NCBI GenBank assembly: GCA_017396675.1
Contig: JAFQLB010000026.1
Span: 1-64,000 of the forward strand
Direction: 5' to 3'
DNA: 64,000 nucleotides
Source: Lachnospiraceae bacterium
GTDB lineage: Bacteria; Bacillota; Clostridia; Lachnospirales; Lachnospiraceae
Numbering within the stretch: the stretch's first letter is position 1; every line of letters begins with the position of its first letter. A program made the position numbers and the translations under genes. Shown one piece after another: positions 8,667 to 18,316 of the stretch. Under the pieces are notes generated by a model, which was given only the letters and a program-made list of their open reading frames with translations, made no database searches and was not told the origin of the DNA.

Positions 8667-9518
8667 TTATGCTCCCTCACCGCTCTCTCCGTCGGCTCCC
8701 GTCATCTCCTTATACCTTGCTTCGATAGCCTGATAAACTGCCAGGTCGGTATCATCGATCAGGGACTTCTGGAACTCTGTCAGGTAATTGTAAATACTGA
8801 TGGCGTTACTTACTGCCGGCTTATGATCCTCCGTCATCTCCTCCGGCTTCGGAAGGTTGCCCAATGCCTCCAGGAAATTTCTCACCGGTTCTACAGCGAT
8901 CTGCTCAAACTTGGCCAGATACTCCTCGTAGAGATCCAGGGTGGATTCGCTTAAGAAATCTCTCTCGTAATCGGTCATGGTCTCGTATACGGCGATCATG
9001 TTGGCCAGTTCTTCCATATCCGACTGCATCAGATTACCCACTGCGGGAAGGTTATTCATGGCTGATACAAAGCCTTCCGCCTTCTTCAATGCACTCACAT
9101 ACTTGCCGTCTGCCACGGAGTCCAGATCATCCAGCTTGTACAGCTTGCCGTCAATGGAAAGAAAAGCCTTGCTGTTCTCATACAATACGAACTCAACGGA
9201 GCCTTCCGGATGGGTGGTATTGCCGTTGCTGTCCGTCACTGTCATATACACGTACTGTCCCACCAGTGTAGAGGCTCTCTGCAATTCCAGTGTACCGCCC
9301 ATGTTCTGCATGGCTTCCAGTTCCGAGAAGGTAGCCAGCTGAGATATGTACTCTGTATTGGAGGTGGGCTGCAGCGGATCCTGATACTTCATCTGAGCCA
9401 CCAGAAGCTGCAAAAACGCATCCTTGCCCAATTCTCCGCCGGGCACATCCGACTTAGGTTTCAAAGAAGTTACGGGGTCTACTAATTTACCGTCTTTTAC
9501 TTCTGCTACCGCACTCAT
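8667..9518 (-). CDS. flgD: Hook cap protein FlgD with helical-repeat C-terminus
   Basis: 283 residues. Residues about 25-85 carry the FlgD core (LGKDAFLQLLVAQMKYQDPL, then SNTEYISQLATFSELEAMQN), which forms the scaffold for hook polymerisation. A short beta segment follows (VGQYVYMTV...GSVEFVLYENSKAFLSIDGKLY). Residues about 140-275 are not typical FlgD: they contain two similar helical units, each with a conserved LP, an acidic start, a Y-x-x-(M/L)-T core and a second helix, like the alpha-helical repeats seen in clostridial surface proteins. The usual FlgD Ig/tudor part may be replaced or extended. The operon position is normal. Confidence 0.92.
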   Translation of the reverse strand: MSAVAEVKDGKLVDPVTSLKPKSDVPGGELGKDAFLQLLVAQMKYQDPLQPTSNTEYISQLATFSELEAMQNMGGTLELQRASTLVGQYVYMTVTDSNGNTTHPEGSVEFVLYENSKAFLSIDGKLYKLDDLDSVADGKYVSALKKAEGFVSAMNNLPAVGNLMQSDMEELANMIAVYETMTDYERDFLSESTLDLYEEYLAKFEQIAVEPVRNFLEALGNLPKPEEMTEDHKPAVSNAISIYNYLTEFQKSLIDDTDLAVYQAIEARYKEMTGADGESGEGA

Positions 9519-9602
9519 CTTGTCTCCTTTCGTTCTTTGTCATATGTCTGTCTTCTGTCCGGGGATGATATTTGTTATTCAAACCCTCATCCCACACCAT
9601 AC

Positions 9603-11027
9603 CTATGCGGTATAGTCAATGGTGTTGCCGTTTCGAAGCATCATATCGGCAATAACCTCATCTTCTTCGGAAAGCGCTTCCACTCCCTCTTCGGTGTCGC
9701 CGATACGGATTCTTCTGTGAGATCTTCTTTCTCTTTCCAGATCGGAAGAGGCTTCTCTTCCTTCGCCTTCCTGATTCAGATTGCGCTCAAATCCATGGCT
9801 GGCGATGGTAACCTCCACGGCGTCCACCTTGATGCCCTGTTCGTTGAGGCTGTCCTTTAACTGCACCATCTGCGCTTCCACAGCTGACTTCACCATTTCA
9901 TTCTCGGTGGTAAACAAGGCGGTGATCATTCCTTCCTTGCTGGTCAGGTGGATGTTGATGGTTCCAAGATTCTCCGGCTGAAGCTGCAGCTGCATCTCCG
10001 TCACACCGGGCTTTACCTGAACCTTGATAAACTCCAGCATCTGACTGACAATATCCTGCGCGGAACCGGTATAGGTAAGACTGCTTTTTTCAAAAGCCGC
10101 TTCCGCCGCCTGATTCAGCTGATCCATTACATTCTGAGCCAGTGACTGATGGTTCTGTCCCATCTGGCTGTTTTCCCTGCCGGACTCTTTCTCCGTCCTG
10201 CCGGTGTGGATCTCAAAGCCTGAAGGCAGCTCTTCTCCCGCTGTACTCTGCAGTCCTTCCGCAGCATCGTTATTGCTTCTGCCTGCCATCAACAGTTCTT
10301 CTTCCGCAACAGCCGCCGCGTCAGCAGGAACTTCCTGCACCGCTTCATTCTCCGAACCCACGACTTCCGCCATATCGGAGAACAACAGGTCATTTCCCGC
10401 TACGGGAGCTTCCTGCATTCCCCTGGCAGCTTCCTGCATGCTTGCCAGCAGATCCTGCAGCTGTCCGGCACTGAGACCGAATTCCTGACCGATTTCCTGC
10501 AGCAGTCCCTGAGCCGTGTTCATCAGATCCTTAATGTCGGCAAACAGTTCTCCGTTGGTCATCAGATTCAAGGAGTCCATTTCCGGATTCAAGGCGACTG
10601 CAATCATTGCCAGATTTTCCGCACTGAGCAGATCCAGAGCAGTCAATCCCAGGGATTCCATGGCTGCTTTTACTTCCTCTTCACTGACCTGAAGCTTATC
10701 GGCCACTGCCTTCACCATCTTGCCGGCAGCTTCCTCCACCGCTTTTTCCTGCAGCGTATCTTCCATACCGGCACCGCTCTGCTGTACCTCGTCCGCTGCC
10801 TCCGCAGCTGTTTCCCGGACGTATTCCACGGGATCCGCCGCTGCCTCCTGCGACTCAAAAAGCTGTGCATCGTTCTGAACGGAGGCTCCTGCCTTCTGTC
10901 CGGCCGTCTTTTGGAAGATGTCCGAGAAGCTTTCCGAACTGCCTGTGCTCATTACACCGGCTCCCTGCAGCTGGTTCAGCTGGTTCAAAAAGAACGCTCT
11001 CACTTCACTTACTGATGTACTTGTCAT
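9603..11027 (-). CDS. fliK: Flagellar hook-length control protein FliK
   Basis: 474 residues, poorly conserved and rich in Ala, Glu and Gln through the first 300 residues, as is usual for the ruler region of FliK. The C-terminal Flg_hook domain (about residues 320-405) shows the family motif around MQLQLQPENLGTINIHLTSK and ends with DSLNEQGIKVDAVEVTI. FliK is exported during hook growth and switches the FlhB specificity at the right hook length. It lies between ylxF and flgD, the expected place. The last 60 residues are charged and contain ERERRSHRRIRI. Confidence 0.93.
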   Translation of the reverse strand: MTSTSVSEVRAFFLNQLNQLQGAGVMSTGSSESFSDIFQKTAGQKAGASVQNDAQLFESQEAAADPVEYVRETAAEAADEVQQSGAGMEDTLQEKAVEEAAGKMVKAVADKLQVSEEEVKAAMESLGLTALDLLSAENLAMIAVALNPEMDSLNLMTNGELFADIKDLMNTAQGLLQEIGQEFGLSAGQLQDLLASMQEAARGMQEAPVAGNDLLFSDMAEVVGSENEAVQEVPADAAAVAEEELLMAGRSNNDAAEGLQSTAGEELPSGFEIHTGRTEKESGRENSQMGQNHQSLAQNVMDQLNQAAEAAFEKSSLTYTGSAQDIVSQMLEFIKVQVKPGVTEMQLQLQPENLGTINIHLTSKEGMITALFTTENEMVKSAVEAQMVQLKDSLNEQGIKVDAVEVTIASHGFERNLNQEGEGREASSDLERERRSHRRIRIGDTEEGVEALSEEDEVIADMMLRNGNTIDYTA

Positions 11028-11170
11028 CTCTTCCCTCCTTTCTTAAATTTTCAATGTACAGGCTCCGAAAAAAATACAAAGCCCTCATTTATATATCGGA
11101 TAAAACCGGATACATCTTTAGCATCCGGCTCTTCCTTCTCCATGAAGTATCGGCAGTTTCTGCCTTTCCA

Positions 11171-12046
11171 CTACGTGTCCGGTTCCATGATCTTGGTCAG
11201 TCTTGCGGCGATGGCAGGATCCATGTTCTGAAGCACCTCACCTCTTGATTCCGAATCCATTTCCCCAAGAATTCTGGCGGCAAGCTCCAGATTATCCGTC
11301 ATTTCTTCAAAGATACCGGCTGCCTGCTTGGGCTTCATCTCCGCATACGCCTGCACATAGTCCTGAAGCTCGGCGCTCTCCTGAAGCTGAGCCACTACCT
11401 GCTTGTAGAGCACCTCCGCCGTGGCCGGATCTATACTCTCATAATACTTCTGATATTCATCTGCTCCCGGTCCGTTTTCGGCATACACCACTTCCTCATA
11501 AAACTCCGTCCGGATCCGTTCAAATTCTACCTGACTGTCTTCAAAGGTCTTAAGCCGTTCGATCTCAGCCTGCAGCCTTGTGATCGTCTCCTGGCTGCCG
11601 GCATTCTGTGAATTGGCCTGCTCCAGCTGCGCTTCCAACAGTCTGATCTGATCCACAGCCTCCTCCAGAGACGTATATCCGCCATACTCGTCCACAGGCT
11701 CTCCCGTTTCATCCACCTGAACGGAAGCGGTGGTATTGGGAAGTATCTTACTGATCACCGGAACATCTTTCAGAACCGGCGTCAGCACCTTGGAGCCAAA
11801 GCCGCCCACATCCATTTTGATCAATACCACAATAATCAGCAGCCAGATCGCAATGATGCCGATGGTGGTAAGAAAAATAGGCAGACTGCTGCCCTCTTCT
11901 TCCAGTTCGGATTCCTGATATGACAATTCCTTGGCGCGACGCTTAGCCTCTTTTTTCTGAGCCTTGTTCTCAGCCCTCAGCTGTTTGCGCTCCGCCTTGA
12001 TCCTTTTCTTTTCCTCTTTCTGATCCAAAATAATCTCATTTGCCAT
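11171..12046 (-). CDS. ylxF: YlxF/MotE-like flagellar operon protein (MgtE_N-like domain)
   Basis: 291 residues. A very basic, Lys-rich cytoplasmic N-terminus (residues 10-45) precedes one membrane helix (about 54-76). A long coiled coil (about 120-170) and a C-terminal domain resembling the superhelical MgtE N-terminal domain follow (the DPATAEVLYKQ, MKPKQAAGIFEEM, ESRGEVLQNMDPAIAARL repeats). This is the layout of B. subtilis YlxF, encoded between fliJ and fliK, and of MotE proteins that act as stator chaperones. The role here is inferred from that resemblance. It starts two bases after fliJ. Confidence 0.82.
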   Translation of the reverse strand: MANEIILDQKEEKKRIKAERKQLRAENKAQKKEAKRRAKELSYQESELEEEGSSLPIFLTTIGIIAIWLLIIVVLIKMDVGGFGSKVLTPVLKDVPVISKILPNTTASVQVDETGEPVDEYGGYTSLEEAVDQIRLLEAQLEQANSQNAGSQETITRLQAEIERLKTFEDSQVEFERIRTEFYEEVVYAENGPGADEYQKYYESIDPATAEVLYKQVVAQLQESAELQDYVQAYAEMKPKQAAGIFEEMTDNLELAARILGEMDSESRGEVLQNMDPAIAARLTKIMEPDT

Positions 12047-12048
12047 AG

Positions 12049-12504
12049 TTACTGCTCTTCTCTTTGTTTCCTTCCGTAATTAAAGCTAACCAGCTCGTCG
12101 ATTTCCTTACTCTCTCTGGCGTTTTCTTCCTGTATGAAATCAGCAAAGGCATTTTCCCGCAATTTTTCCTGTGCTTTCCTCTCCTTCATGGTATCGGTCA
12201 ATTGCTCCATTTTTTCATCCACAGCTTTCTGCGCCTTCTGCACTCTTGTCTGCTGCTGCTTTTCCCGCTGCTCCATATACTGCATGGCCGCTCTGTTTTC
12301 CCGCAAACGCACCACACTGATACTCTCCTGACGCAGTCTTCTTCCTTCCTGTTCATAGAGCGCCTGCCGTTCTCTCACCTGCATAAGGATCTCTTCCTCT
12401 TCCATGAGATGACGGTTGGCTGCCGCAAACTCCAGCCTAGCCTGTTCCTCCAGCTTGTACTTTATGTTCAGGATATTCTGCATCTTGTAGATGAATTTTG
12501 ACAT
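12049..12504 (-). CDS. fliJ: Flagellar export protein FliJ
   Basis: 151 residues, almost entirely a charged antiparallel coiled coil (heptads across residues 10-135), the FliJ fold. FliJ is the stalk that couples the FliI ATPase ring to the FlhA gate. It starts with the typical KFIYKMQNILNIKYKLEEQA segment, in which FliJ proteins place an aromatic/basic motif before the first helix. It lies between fliI and ylxF. Sequence identity to distant FliJ proteins is expected to be low; length, coil pattern and synteny make the call. Confidence 0.92.
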   Translation of the reverse strand: MSKFIYKMQNILNIKYKLEEQARLEFAAANRHLMEEEEILMQVRERQALYEQEGRRLRQESISVVRLRENRAAMQYMEQREKQQQTRVQKAQKAVDEKMEQLTDTMKERKAQEKLRENAFADFIQEENARESKEIDELVSFNYGRKQREEQ

Positions 12505-12564
12505 GATTCCATTCTCCGCCCGTCTCCGTACATCCCGAAGGAAGCTTATTCTTACGAACTCTGC

Positions 12565-13884
12565 TTATGCATCCGCAAACAGCTCTTCCAACCCTGCCAC
12601 ACTGGTTTCAAATTCCACCTTTTCATCCGTTTCCTGGCACAAATAAGCATTCACCGCTTCAATCTTGGCAATGGCATAATCAATCCCCGGATTGCTGCCC
12701 TTTTTATAGGCTCCGATGTTAATCATATCCTCCGCATCACTGTAAGTGGCCAGTACATTCTTCAGCCTGCCCGCCGCATACTTGTGCTCACGTCCCACGA
12801 TCTGACTCATGCATCTGGAGATGCTCTGCAGGATATCAATGGCGGGGTAATGATTTTTGTGGGCCAGCTTCCGGCTCAGCATAATATGTCCGTCCAGAAT
12901 GCTTCTGGCAGTATCCGTGATAGGTTCGTTAAAATCATCCCCGTCTACCAACACCGTATACAGCCCCGTGATGGAGCCCTTGGAGGATCTTCCGGCCCGT
13001 TCCAGAAGCTTTGGCATCTCGGAATACACGCTGGGGGGATACCCTCTGGATACCGGAGGCTCCCCACTGGCCAGACCGATCTCTCTTTGCGCCATACAAA
13101 AACGGGTCAGGGAATCCATCATCAGCAATACATCTTTTCCCTGATCCCGGAAATACTCTGCAATCGCAGTGGCTGTTTTGGCAGCCTTATTTCGCTCCAG
13201 AGCCGGTCTGTCGGAGGTGGCCACTACCACGATGGAGCGGCGCATACCTTCCTCTCCCAAATCTCTTTCTATAAATTCCCGAACCTCCCGGCCACGTTCT
13301 CCAATCAGGCCGATGACGTTGATATCCGCCTTTGTATTGCGTGCAAACATTCCCATCAGGGTGGATTTGCCCACACCGGAGCCCGCGAAAATACCGATTC
13401 TCTGTCCTTTTCCCACGGTGATCAGGCTGTCCACGGCACGAACTCCCAGCGGCAGCACCTCATCAATGATGGTTCTGCTCATGGGTTCCGGGGCGAGCGC
13501 CTCTACGGAATAAGCGCAGCCGCCCTCCAATACTCTGCCGTCTGCCATCCTGCCCAAACCGTCCAGGCTTTTGCCCAAAAGCTCGTTTCCTACGAACACC
13601 GTTAACGGCTCACCCGTGTTTTCCACAATATTCCCCAAGCCGATGCCGTCTGTAATATCATAGGGCATCAGCTGTGTTCTGCCGTTTTTAAATCCCACCA
13701 CTTCCGCCATAATGGGAGACGCATCTTCACCTTCCGGATAAATATAGCAGATATCGCCCAACTTGGCGTCGGGGCCTGCCGACTCTATGGTCAGCCCCAC
13801 CACATTGACCACTTTCCCTTTTTTGATGATCAGGGACTGTTCCAGGACTTTTCTGTATTTGCCAAAATCAATCGTCGTTTCCAA
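12565..13884 (-). CDS. fliI: Flagellum-specific ATPase FliI
   Basis: 439 residues, normal length. It has the F1-beta-like fold: Walker A GIFAGSGVGKSTLMG, the GERGREVREF arginine motif, Walker B VLLMMDSLTRFCMAQREIG, and the SGEPPVSRGYPPSVYSEMPKL loop found in all FliI/SctN ATPases. FliI energises and unfolds export cargo at the base of the flagellum, with FliH as regulator and FliJ as stalk. It starts 4 bases after fliH ends. All catalytic residues appear intact. Confidence 0.97.
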   Translation of the reverse strand: METTIDFGKYRKVLEQSLIIKKGKVVNVVGLTIESAGPDAKLGDICYIYPEGEDASPIMAEVVGFKNGRTQLMPYDITDGIGLGNIVENTGEPLTVFVGNELLGKSLDGLGRMADGRVLEGGCAYSVEALAPEPMSRTIIDEVLPLGVRAVDSLITVGKGQRIGIFAGSGVGKSTLMGMFARNTKADINVIGLIGERGREVREFIERDLGEEGMRRSIVVVATSDRPALERNKAAKTATAIAEYFRDQGKDVLLMMDSLTRFCMAQREIGLASGEPPVSRGYPPSVYSEMPKLLERAGRSSKGSITGLYTVLVDGDDFNEPITDTARSILDGHIMLSRKLAHKNHYPAIDILQSISRCMSQIVGREHKYAAGRLKNVLATYSDAEDMINIGAYKKGSNPGIDYAIAKIEAVNAYLCQETDEKVEFETSVAGLEELFADA

Positions 13885-13888
13885 AAGA

Positions 13889-14746
13889 TCAATCCTTTAC
13901 GTTCTCATATGACAGCAGCCGCAGACGTTTCTTCAGCTCTGCCAGCTGTGTTCCCAGCCCGCAGTCAAAAATCCCGCTGCCGGTCTCGATCATACACTCT
14001 CCCACTTTGAGTGTAGCGTCTTCAATAATCTCCATGGTGATGCCGGGGGACATCAGTTCGGACAAAATCTCCTCTCTGGCCATTGTAACCGCAACAAAAT
14101 CATCCCGGCTGACATGCACCAGAAAATCCCGGTATCCATCGCTTGTTCGAATCGTATGCGTAATCAAATACTGCAAAATGGATTTGTACTCCACCAAATC
14201 CACTTTGAAAATTTCTTCATAAATATTTGTCAGCGTCTCTATAAACAGGGGCTCCAGACGGTCGATCAGGCTCTGATATTCCTGTTCCAGCTGCGCCTGT
14301 CTGCTCTGCAGCTTCTGCTTTTCCTTATCAAGCTCCAGCATCGCCTTTTTGTGACCTTCATCATATCCCGCCTTACGACCTTCCTCCTGGGCGTGAGAAC
14401 GCAGAGCCTCTGCCTGCTTTTTGGCATCCGCCTGCATCCTGGCGATCTCCGCCTCCGCTTCTGCGATCAACTCCTCGGGGGTGGGTCCTGTGTACACAGG
14501 CTCCGGAGGCGGTTGGGGCGCCCGAATCACCGCAGATTCCTCATCCTCCAGCAGCAGTTCCACATCCTGCGCCTTCAGTCCCCCATGAAACCCATCGGTG
14601 GAAAAGCCCTCTCCGTCTTCTGAATTCTCGTCAAACAAATAACGAAGTCGTTCCATCTTCTGAAGCATCATTTCATTGCTGTTGATGATAACAGGTTCAC
14701 TGTCAGATTTAATTAAGCGGCTGGCCTTCAGTAAATTCCTAGACAA
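13889..14746 (-). CDS. fliH: Flagellar assembly protein FliH
   Basis: 285 residues. The middle holds a long helical region starting with EELIAEAEAEIARMQADA, then basic/acidic coiled coil, and a C-terminal FliH/V-type ATPase subunit E-like domain (LFIETLTNIYEEIFKVDLV... to LGTQLAELKKRLRLL). FliH binds FliI and docks the ATPase at the C-ring. It overlaps the end of fliG by 8 bases and is followed by fliI 4 bases later, so the three are translationally linked. Confidence 0.94.
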   Translation of the reverse strand: MSRNLLKASRLIKSDSEPVIINSNEMMLQKMERLRYLFDENSEDGEGFSTDGFHGGLKAQDVELLLEDEESAVIRAPQPPPEPVYTGPTPEELIAEAEAEIARMQADAKKQAEALRSHAQEEGRKAGYDEGHKKAMLELDKEKQKLQSRQAQLEQEYQSLIDRLEPLFIETLTNIYEEIFKVDLVEYKSILQYLITHTIRTSDGYRDFLVHVSRDDFVAVTMAREEILSELMSPGITMEIIEDATLKVGECMIETGSGIFDCGLGTQLAELKKRLRLLSYENVKD

Positions 14747-15758
14747 CGATCTCGTCTCCTCCGCCTCTGGAAATTACGATCTCTCCAGAGTCTTCCAATT
14801 TTCTGATAATATTTACGATCTTCTGCTGTGCTTCTTCCACGTCCTTCATACGCACAGGTCCCATAAATTCCATGTCTTCCCGTATCATGGCGGCCAGACG
14901 TTTTGACAGGTTGTTAAAGATCGCCGTCTGCACCTGTTCGTTTGCACTCTTCAGAGAGATTGCAAGATCGTTGTTGTCCACATCCCGTAAAACTCTCTGA
15001 ATGGCTCTGTCATCCAGAAGAAGGATGTCTTCAAATACGAACATCTTCTTGCGGATCTCATCTGCAAGCTCAGGTTCTTCAATTTCCAGAGTTTCCATAA
15101 TGTGTTTCTCTGTGCCACGGTCTACTGTGTTCAGGATATCAACAACAGCATCCACACCGCCGATGATTGTATAATCCTGGTTCACCAGGGCTGCCAGCTT
15201 GGATTCCAAAATCTTTTCCACTTCCTTAATGATATCGGGACTTGTTCTGTCCATCAATGCCACACGCTTTGCCACGTCCGACTGCCGTTCCGGAGGCAGG
15301 GCGGAAATAATCAAAGCCGCCTGTGAAGGGGACAGGTAGGACAAAATCAGCGCAATGGTCTGGGGATGCTCGTCCTGAATAAAATTCAAAAGCTGAGAAG
15401 CGTCTGTTTTGCGGACAAACTCGAAGGGCTTCACCTGCAGGGAGGCCGTCAGCTTGCCGATCACATCCAGAGCCTTTTCCGAACCCAGAGCCTTTTCCAG
15501 CAGCTCCTTGGCATAACCGATACCACCCTCCGCAATATACTGCTGAGCCAGACAGATCTGGTAAAACTCCGCCAGAATATCCTCCTTCATCTGGGGTGTC
15601 ACACTTCTCGTATTGGCAATTTCCAGTGTCAGTTCTTCTATCTCATCTTCTTTTAAATGCTTAAAAATGCTGGATGATTTCTCGGGACCCAGTGCTATGA
15701 GCAAAATCGCAGATTTCTGCAATCCCGACATTTTATCCTCTCCGCCCGCTCTTGCCAT
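14739..15758 (-). CDS. fliG: Flagellar motor switch protein FliG
   Basis: 339 residues. The N-terminal domain begins LSGLQKSAILLIALGPEKSS, the middle armadillo domain holds the EHPQTIALILSYLSPSQAA motif, and the C-terminal domain carries the charged torque helix (SDVAKRVALMDRTSPDI, then later FEDILLLDDRAIQRVLRDVD). These are the FliG signatures. FliG sits on FliF and contacts MotA. It lies between fliF and fliH. The ORF begins with an ATG followed by MARAGGEDK; the start is well placed after a GGGAGGAG site. Confidence 0.97.
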   Translation of the reverse strand: MARAGGEDKMSGLQKSAILLIALGPEKSSSIFKHLKEDEIEELTLEIANTRSVTPQMKEDILAEFYQICLAQQYIAEGGIGYAKELLEKALGSEKALDVIGKLTASLQVKPFEFVRKTDASQLLNFIQDEHPQTIALILSYLSPSQAALIISALPPERQSDVAKRVALMDRTSPDIIKEVEKILESKLAALVNQDYTIIGGVDAVVDILNTVDRGTEKHIMETLEIEEPELADEIRKKMFVFEDILLLDDRAIQRVLRDVDNNDLAISLKSANEQVQTAIFNNLSKRLAAMIREDMEFMGPVRMKDVEEAQQKIVNIIRKLEDSGEIVISRGGGDEIVV

Positions 15759-15824
15759 GTATCTCCTCCCGTATTCGCTGTCTTCACTTGAGAAGGGCTG
15801 CTTTCGTTCTCCCTAAGGATAGGA

Positions 15825-17441
15825 TCAGTCCCAATCCTCGTTCAGCCAGTTGCGCAGCAGACTTGCTGCCGCTTCCGGATTCTCGTCTACAAATTTCTCG
15901 ATCAAAAGTCTCGTCTCCGACTTGGTCTCCACCTCAATATCCTCCAGCAAATGCTGCGGTGTGGACTGCAGAAGGTTCTCCACGGAAACCTCCTCTTCCA
16001 CCTCTGTCACCTTCTCGCCGCGCATGCTCCGCAAAATGACGAAGGCCAACAGAAGCAGCATCAGTACGATCAGTACGATCTGCAGAATGTCGGTAGCCGT
16101 CACAGCCAGACCTTCGGCGTCGATAAACATAGGTTCCTCATAGGCCACCATGGCAATGTTCTCAATGGCAATGCCGGAAGCCATGGCCACCATATTGATC
16201 AGATCCTCATCTACTTCCAGCTTCACCCTCTCATTGTTGGCCAGCTTATACTCTTCCCAGCTGATGCCGTCCAGCAATCCCTGCTCCTTCGCATCTTCCT
16301 CCCGTATGACACGGTATTTGATGGCCGCAACGGACAGGGAAGACTCATCGTAAAGAATCAGCCCCGCAGGAATCTCCCTGGTATCGATGGTCTCATTTGG
16401 CAGATAATCGCTGGAACGCTCCGTTACCGTAGAGGAAGATCCGGCTCCGTCCAGAATATGATATTCCGGTGTGTCACTGTCATTGGAGTCCGTTCCCGGC
16501 ACTCCAGCTACGCCGCCTTCCGTCTCCGCTTCGTAGAGATCCTCGTGACTGAGCACACCCTGGGTCATTCCCTCCGGCGCCCAATACTGATGATCTACAA
16601 TGGTCTGCGTGGAAAAATCCAGCTGCAGGTTACTGGCTACCTCGATCAGGTTGAATTCATTGGTTCCCAGAAGAACCTTGCGAATGTTGTCCCGCAGCAC
16701 AAGCTCCGTCTGCTGCTTCACACTGAGCTGGCTGCTGGCACTTCCCGTAATAGAATAAGAATCGTCTCCCGAGAACAAGAGATTTCCCTGAGAATCGATA
16801 ATGGTAATGGTCTGAATGTTCTGGTTCCCCAGTGCCGTCTTCACATACTGAGCCACGTTGGCTGCATGGTCGCCGGTAAAATCATCATCCAGAGTCAGCA
16901 TGATAGCCGCCGAAGAATCCTTCTCCTCCTCGATCAGCGTCCCTGTGCTCTCCGGCAGGTTCAGCTGTACATTGGCGCTCAGCACGCTCTCCATGCTCTC
17001 CAGATCTGTCCGCAGCAGATCCTCCAGATACAGCTTGTACAGCTTCTGTTTGTCCGATTCCGTAGTTCCGAAGCCGCCCTCCGTCACATTTTCTATTCCG
17101 AAGGCGGTGGTAGGGATATTGTTGGCTCCCAGCAACAGATTGGCTTGGGATACCTGGCTCTCCAATACGGAAATCTGATAGCCGTCGTCCGAAGTCTGAT
17201 ATTCGATCACAGGATCCGCACCCGAAAGCAGTTCGGTAATGGCCGCCGCATCTTTTGTGGAATCACAAGTAACCAGATGAACGTACTGTTCTCTGGTCAA
17301 TACGGTGATCAGTATAACGAAAGCCACAAGAATGCCGGCTGCCACCGAAACAATGATTGTTTTTTGTTTGGATGTATATTTATTCCACCATTCCAGAAGC
17401 TTTTCCGGAATCTGTCTTAATCGTTCTGCCATATTCTCCAC
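15825..17441 (-). CDS. fliF: Flagellar MS-ring protein FliF
   Basis: 538 residues. Two membrane helices bracket a large periplasmic-type domain: residues about 28-48 (IIVSVAAGILVAFVILITVL) and about 440-462 (LQIVLIVLMLLLLAFVILR). The ring-building motifs near residue 90-130 and SVLSANVQLNLPE are present. The cytoplasmic C-terminal tail, rich in acid, ends with the FliG-binding segment VDENPEAAASLLRNWLNED. FliF nucleates the basal body. It follows fliE and precedes fliG. Confidence 0.97.
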   Translation of the reverse strand: MENMAERLRQIPEKLLEWWNKYTSKQKTIIVSVAAGILVAFVILITVLTREQYVHLVTCDSTKDAAAITELLSGADPVIEYQTSDDGYQISVLESQVSQANLLLGANNIPTTAFGIENVTEGGFGTTESDKQKLYKLYLEDLLRTDLESMESVLSANVQLNLPESTGTLIEEEKDSSAAIMLTLDDDFTGDHAANVAQYVKTALGNQNIQTITIIDSQGNLLFSGDDSYSITGSASSQLSVKQQTELVLRDNIRKVLLGTNEFNLIEVASNLQLDFSTQTIVDHQYWAPEGMTQGVLSHEDLYEAETEGGVAGVPGTDSNDSDTPEYHILDGAGSSSTVTERSSDYLPNETIDTREIPAGLILYDESSLSVAAIKYRVIREEDAKEQGLLDGISWEEYKLANNERVKLEVDEDLINMVAMASGIAIENIAMVAYEEPMFIDAEGLAVTATDILQIVLIVLMLLLLAFVILRSMRGEKVTEVEEEVSVENLLQSTPQHLLEDIEVETKSETRLLIEKFVDENPEAAASLLRNWLNEDWD

Positions 17442-17481
17442 GCCCTGACGTATTTATACCCTTTATGCTCTATTCAGTATT

Positions 17482-17808
17482 TTAAATCTGCATATTCATG
17501 ATTTCTTTGTAGCTTTCCAGAAACTTATCCCGGATGGCTACCGTATACTGAAGAGCCGTATTGGCCTTTTCCATGGCAATGGTCAGATCGTGTGTATTTT
17601 CCGTCTCGCCCAGTGCGAACCGTATCTTCTCATTCTCCGCATCGGAGAGGTAGGCATTGGTTGTGTTGAGATTCTCGATGGCCGTATTCAGCATGCCGGA
17701 AAACACACTGCCGTTATCCACCTGCTCTGCCGATGCTGCCATCCGCTGCTGTTTTGCCGCTTCTTTTACCACTTCCGAGCTGACATTATACAATGCTGAA
17801 ATATCCAT
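17482..17808 (-). CDS. fliE: Flagellar hook-basal body protein FliE
   Basis: 108 residues, normal size. The C-terminal half shows the FliE motif: LGETENTHDLTIAMEKANTA followed by YTVAIRDKFLESYKEIMNMQI. FliE joins the MS-ring to the proximal rod and is the first rod substrate exported. It lies between flgC and fliF as in all Gram-positive fla/che operons. Confidence 0.96.
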   Translation of the reverse strand: MDISALYNVSSEVVKEAAKQQRMAASAEQVDNGSVFSGMLNTAIENLNTTNAYLSDAENEKIRFALGETENTHDLTIAMEKANTALQYTVAIRDKFLESYKEIMNMQI

Positions 17809-17860
17809 AGTTATATATGTACTCCTTCACTTAAGAATTCACTTTCCATATTCAGAAACA

Positions 17861-18304
17861 CTATTTGCCCAGATTGAGTCCCTGCATGGCAATGGACTTG
17901 CTGGCACCAAAGGCCGTGGCGTTGGCTTCGTAGCTGCGGCTGGCGTCAATGAGATTGGTCATCTCCGTGATAATGTTGACATTGGGGTAGGTCACATAGC
18001 CGTTTTCGTCAGCATCCGGATGGGAGGGATCATAGGCCATAATCATCTCGCTGGAGGTATCTTCATAAACCCCCTGAACCTTTACACCCTGTCCGGAATA
18101 CCTTCCCGTCGCTTCATTCAGCACATGACGGAAAGGGGTCTGTGTATCTCTCTCCGCAAAGGTCACCACCTTGCGTACGTAAGGCCCGCCGTCAGCCGTT
18201 CTCGTGGTATTGGCATTGGCCACATTCTCGGAGATAATATCCATGCGGAATCTCTGGGCTGTCAAACCGCTGGCATTGATATCAAAAGCACCAAACATAC
18301 TCAT
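17861..18304 (-). CDS. flgC: Flagellar proximal rod protein FlgC
   Basis: 147 residues. It begins with the rod motif (FDINASGLTAQRFRMDIISE followed by NVANANTTRT) and ends with the helix RSYEANATAFGASKSIAMQGLNLGK, both diagnostic for FlgC. FlgC builds the proximal rod with FlgB, FlgF and FliE. It begins 12 bases after flgB stops. Confidence 0.97.
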   Translation of the reverse strand: MSMFGAFDINASGLTAQRFRMDIISENVANANTTRTADGGPYVRKVVTFAERDTQTPFRHVLNEATGRYSGQGVKVQGVYEDTSSEMIMAYDPSHPDADENGYVTYPNVNIITEMTNLIDASRSYEANATAFGASKSIAMQGLNLGK

Positions 18305-18316
18305 ACTCTATCCTCC

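Noticed and set aside
15951..17420. 489-residue plus-strand frame opposite fliF
   Set aside because: Antisense shadow; rich in His, Gln and Leu with no domain.
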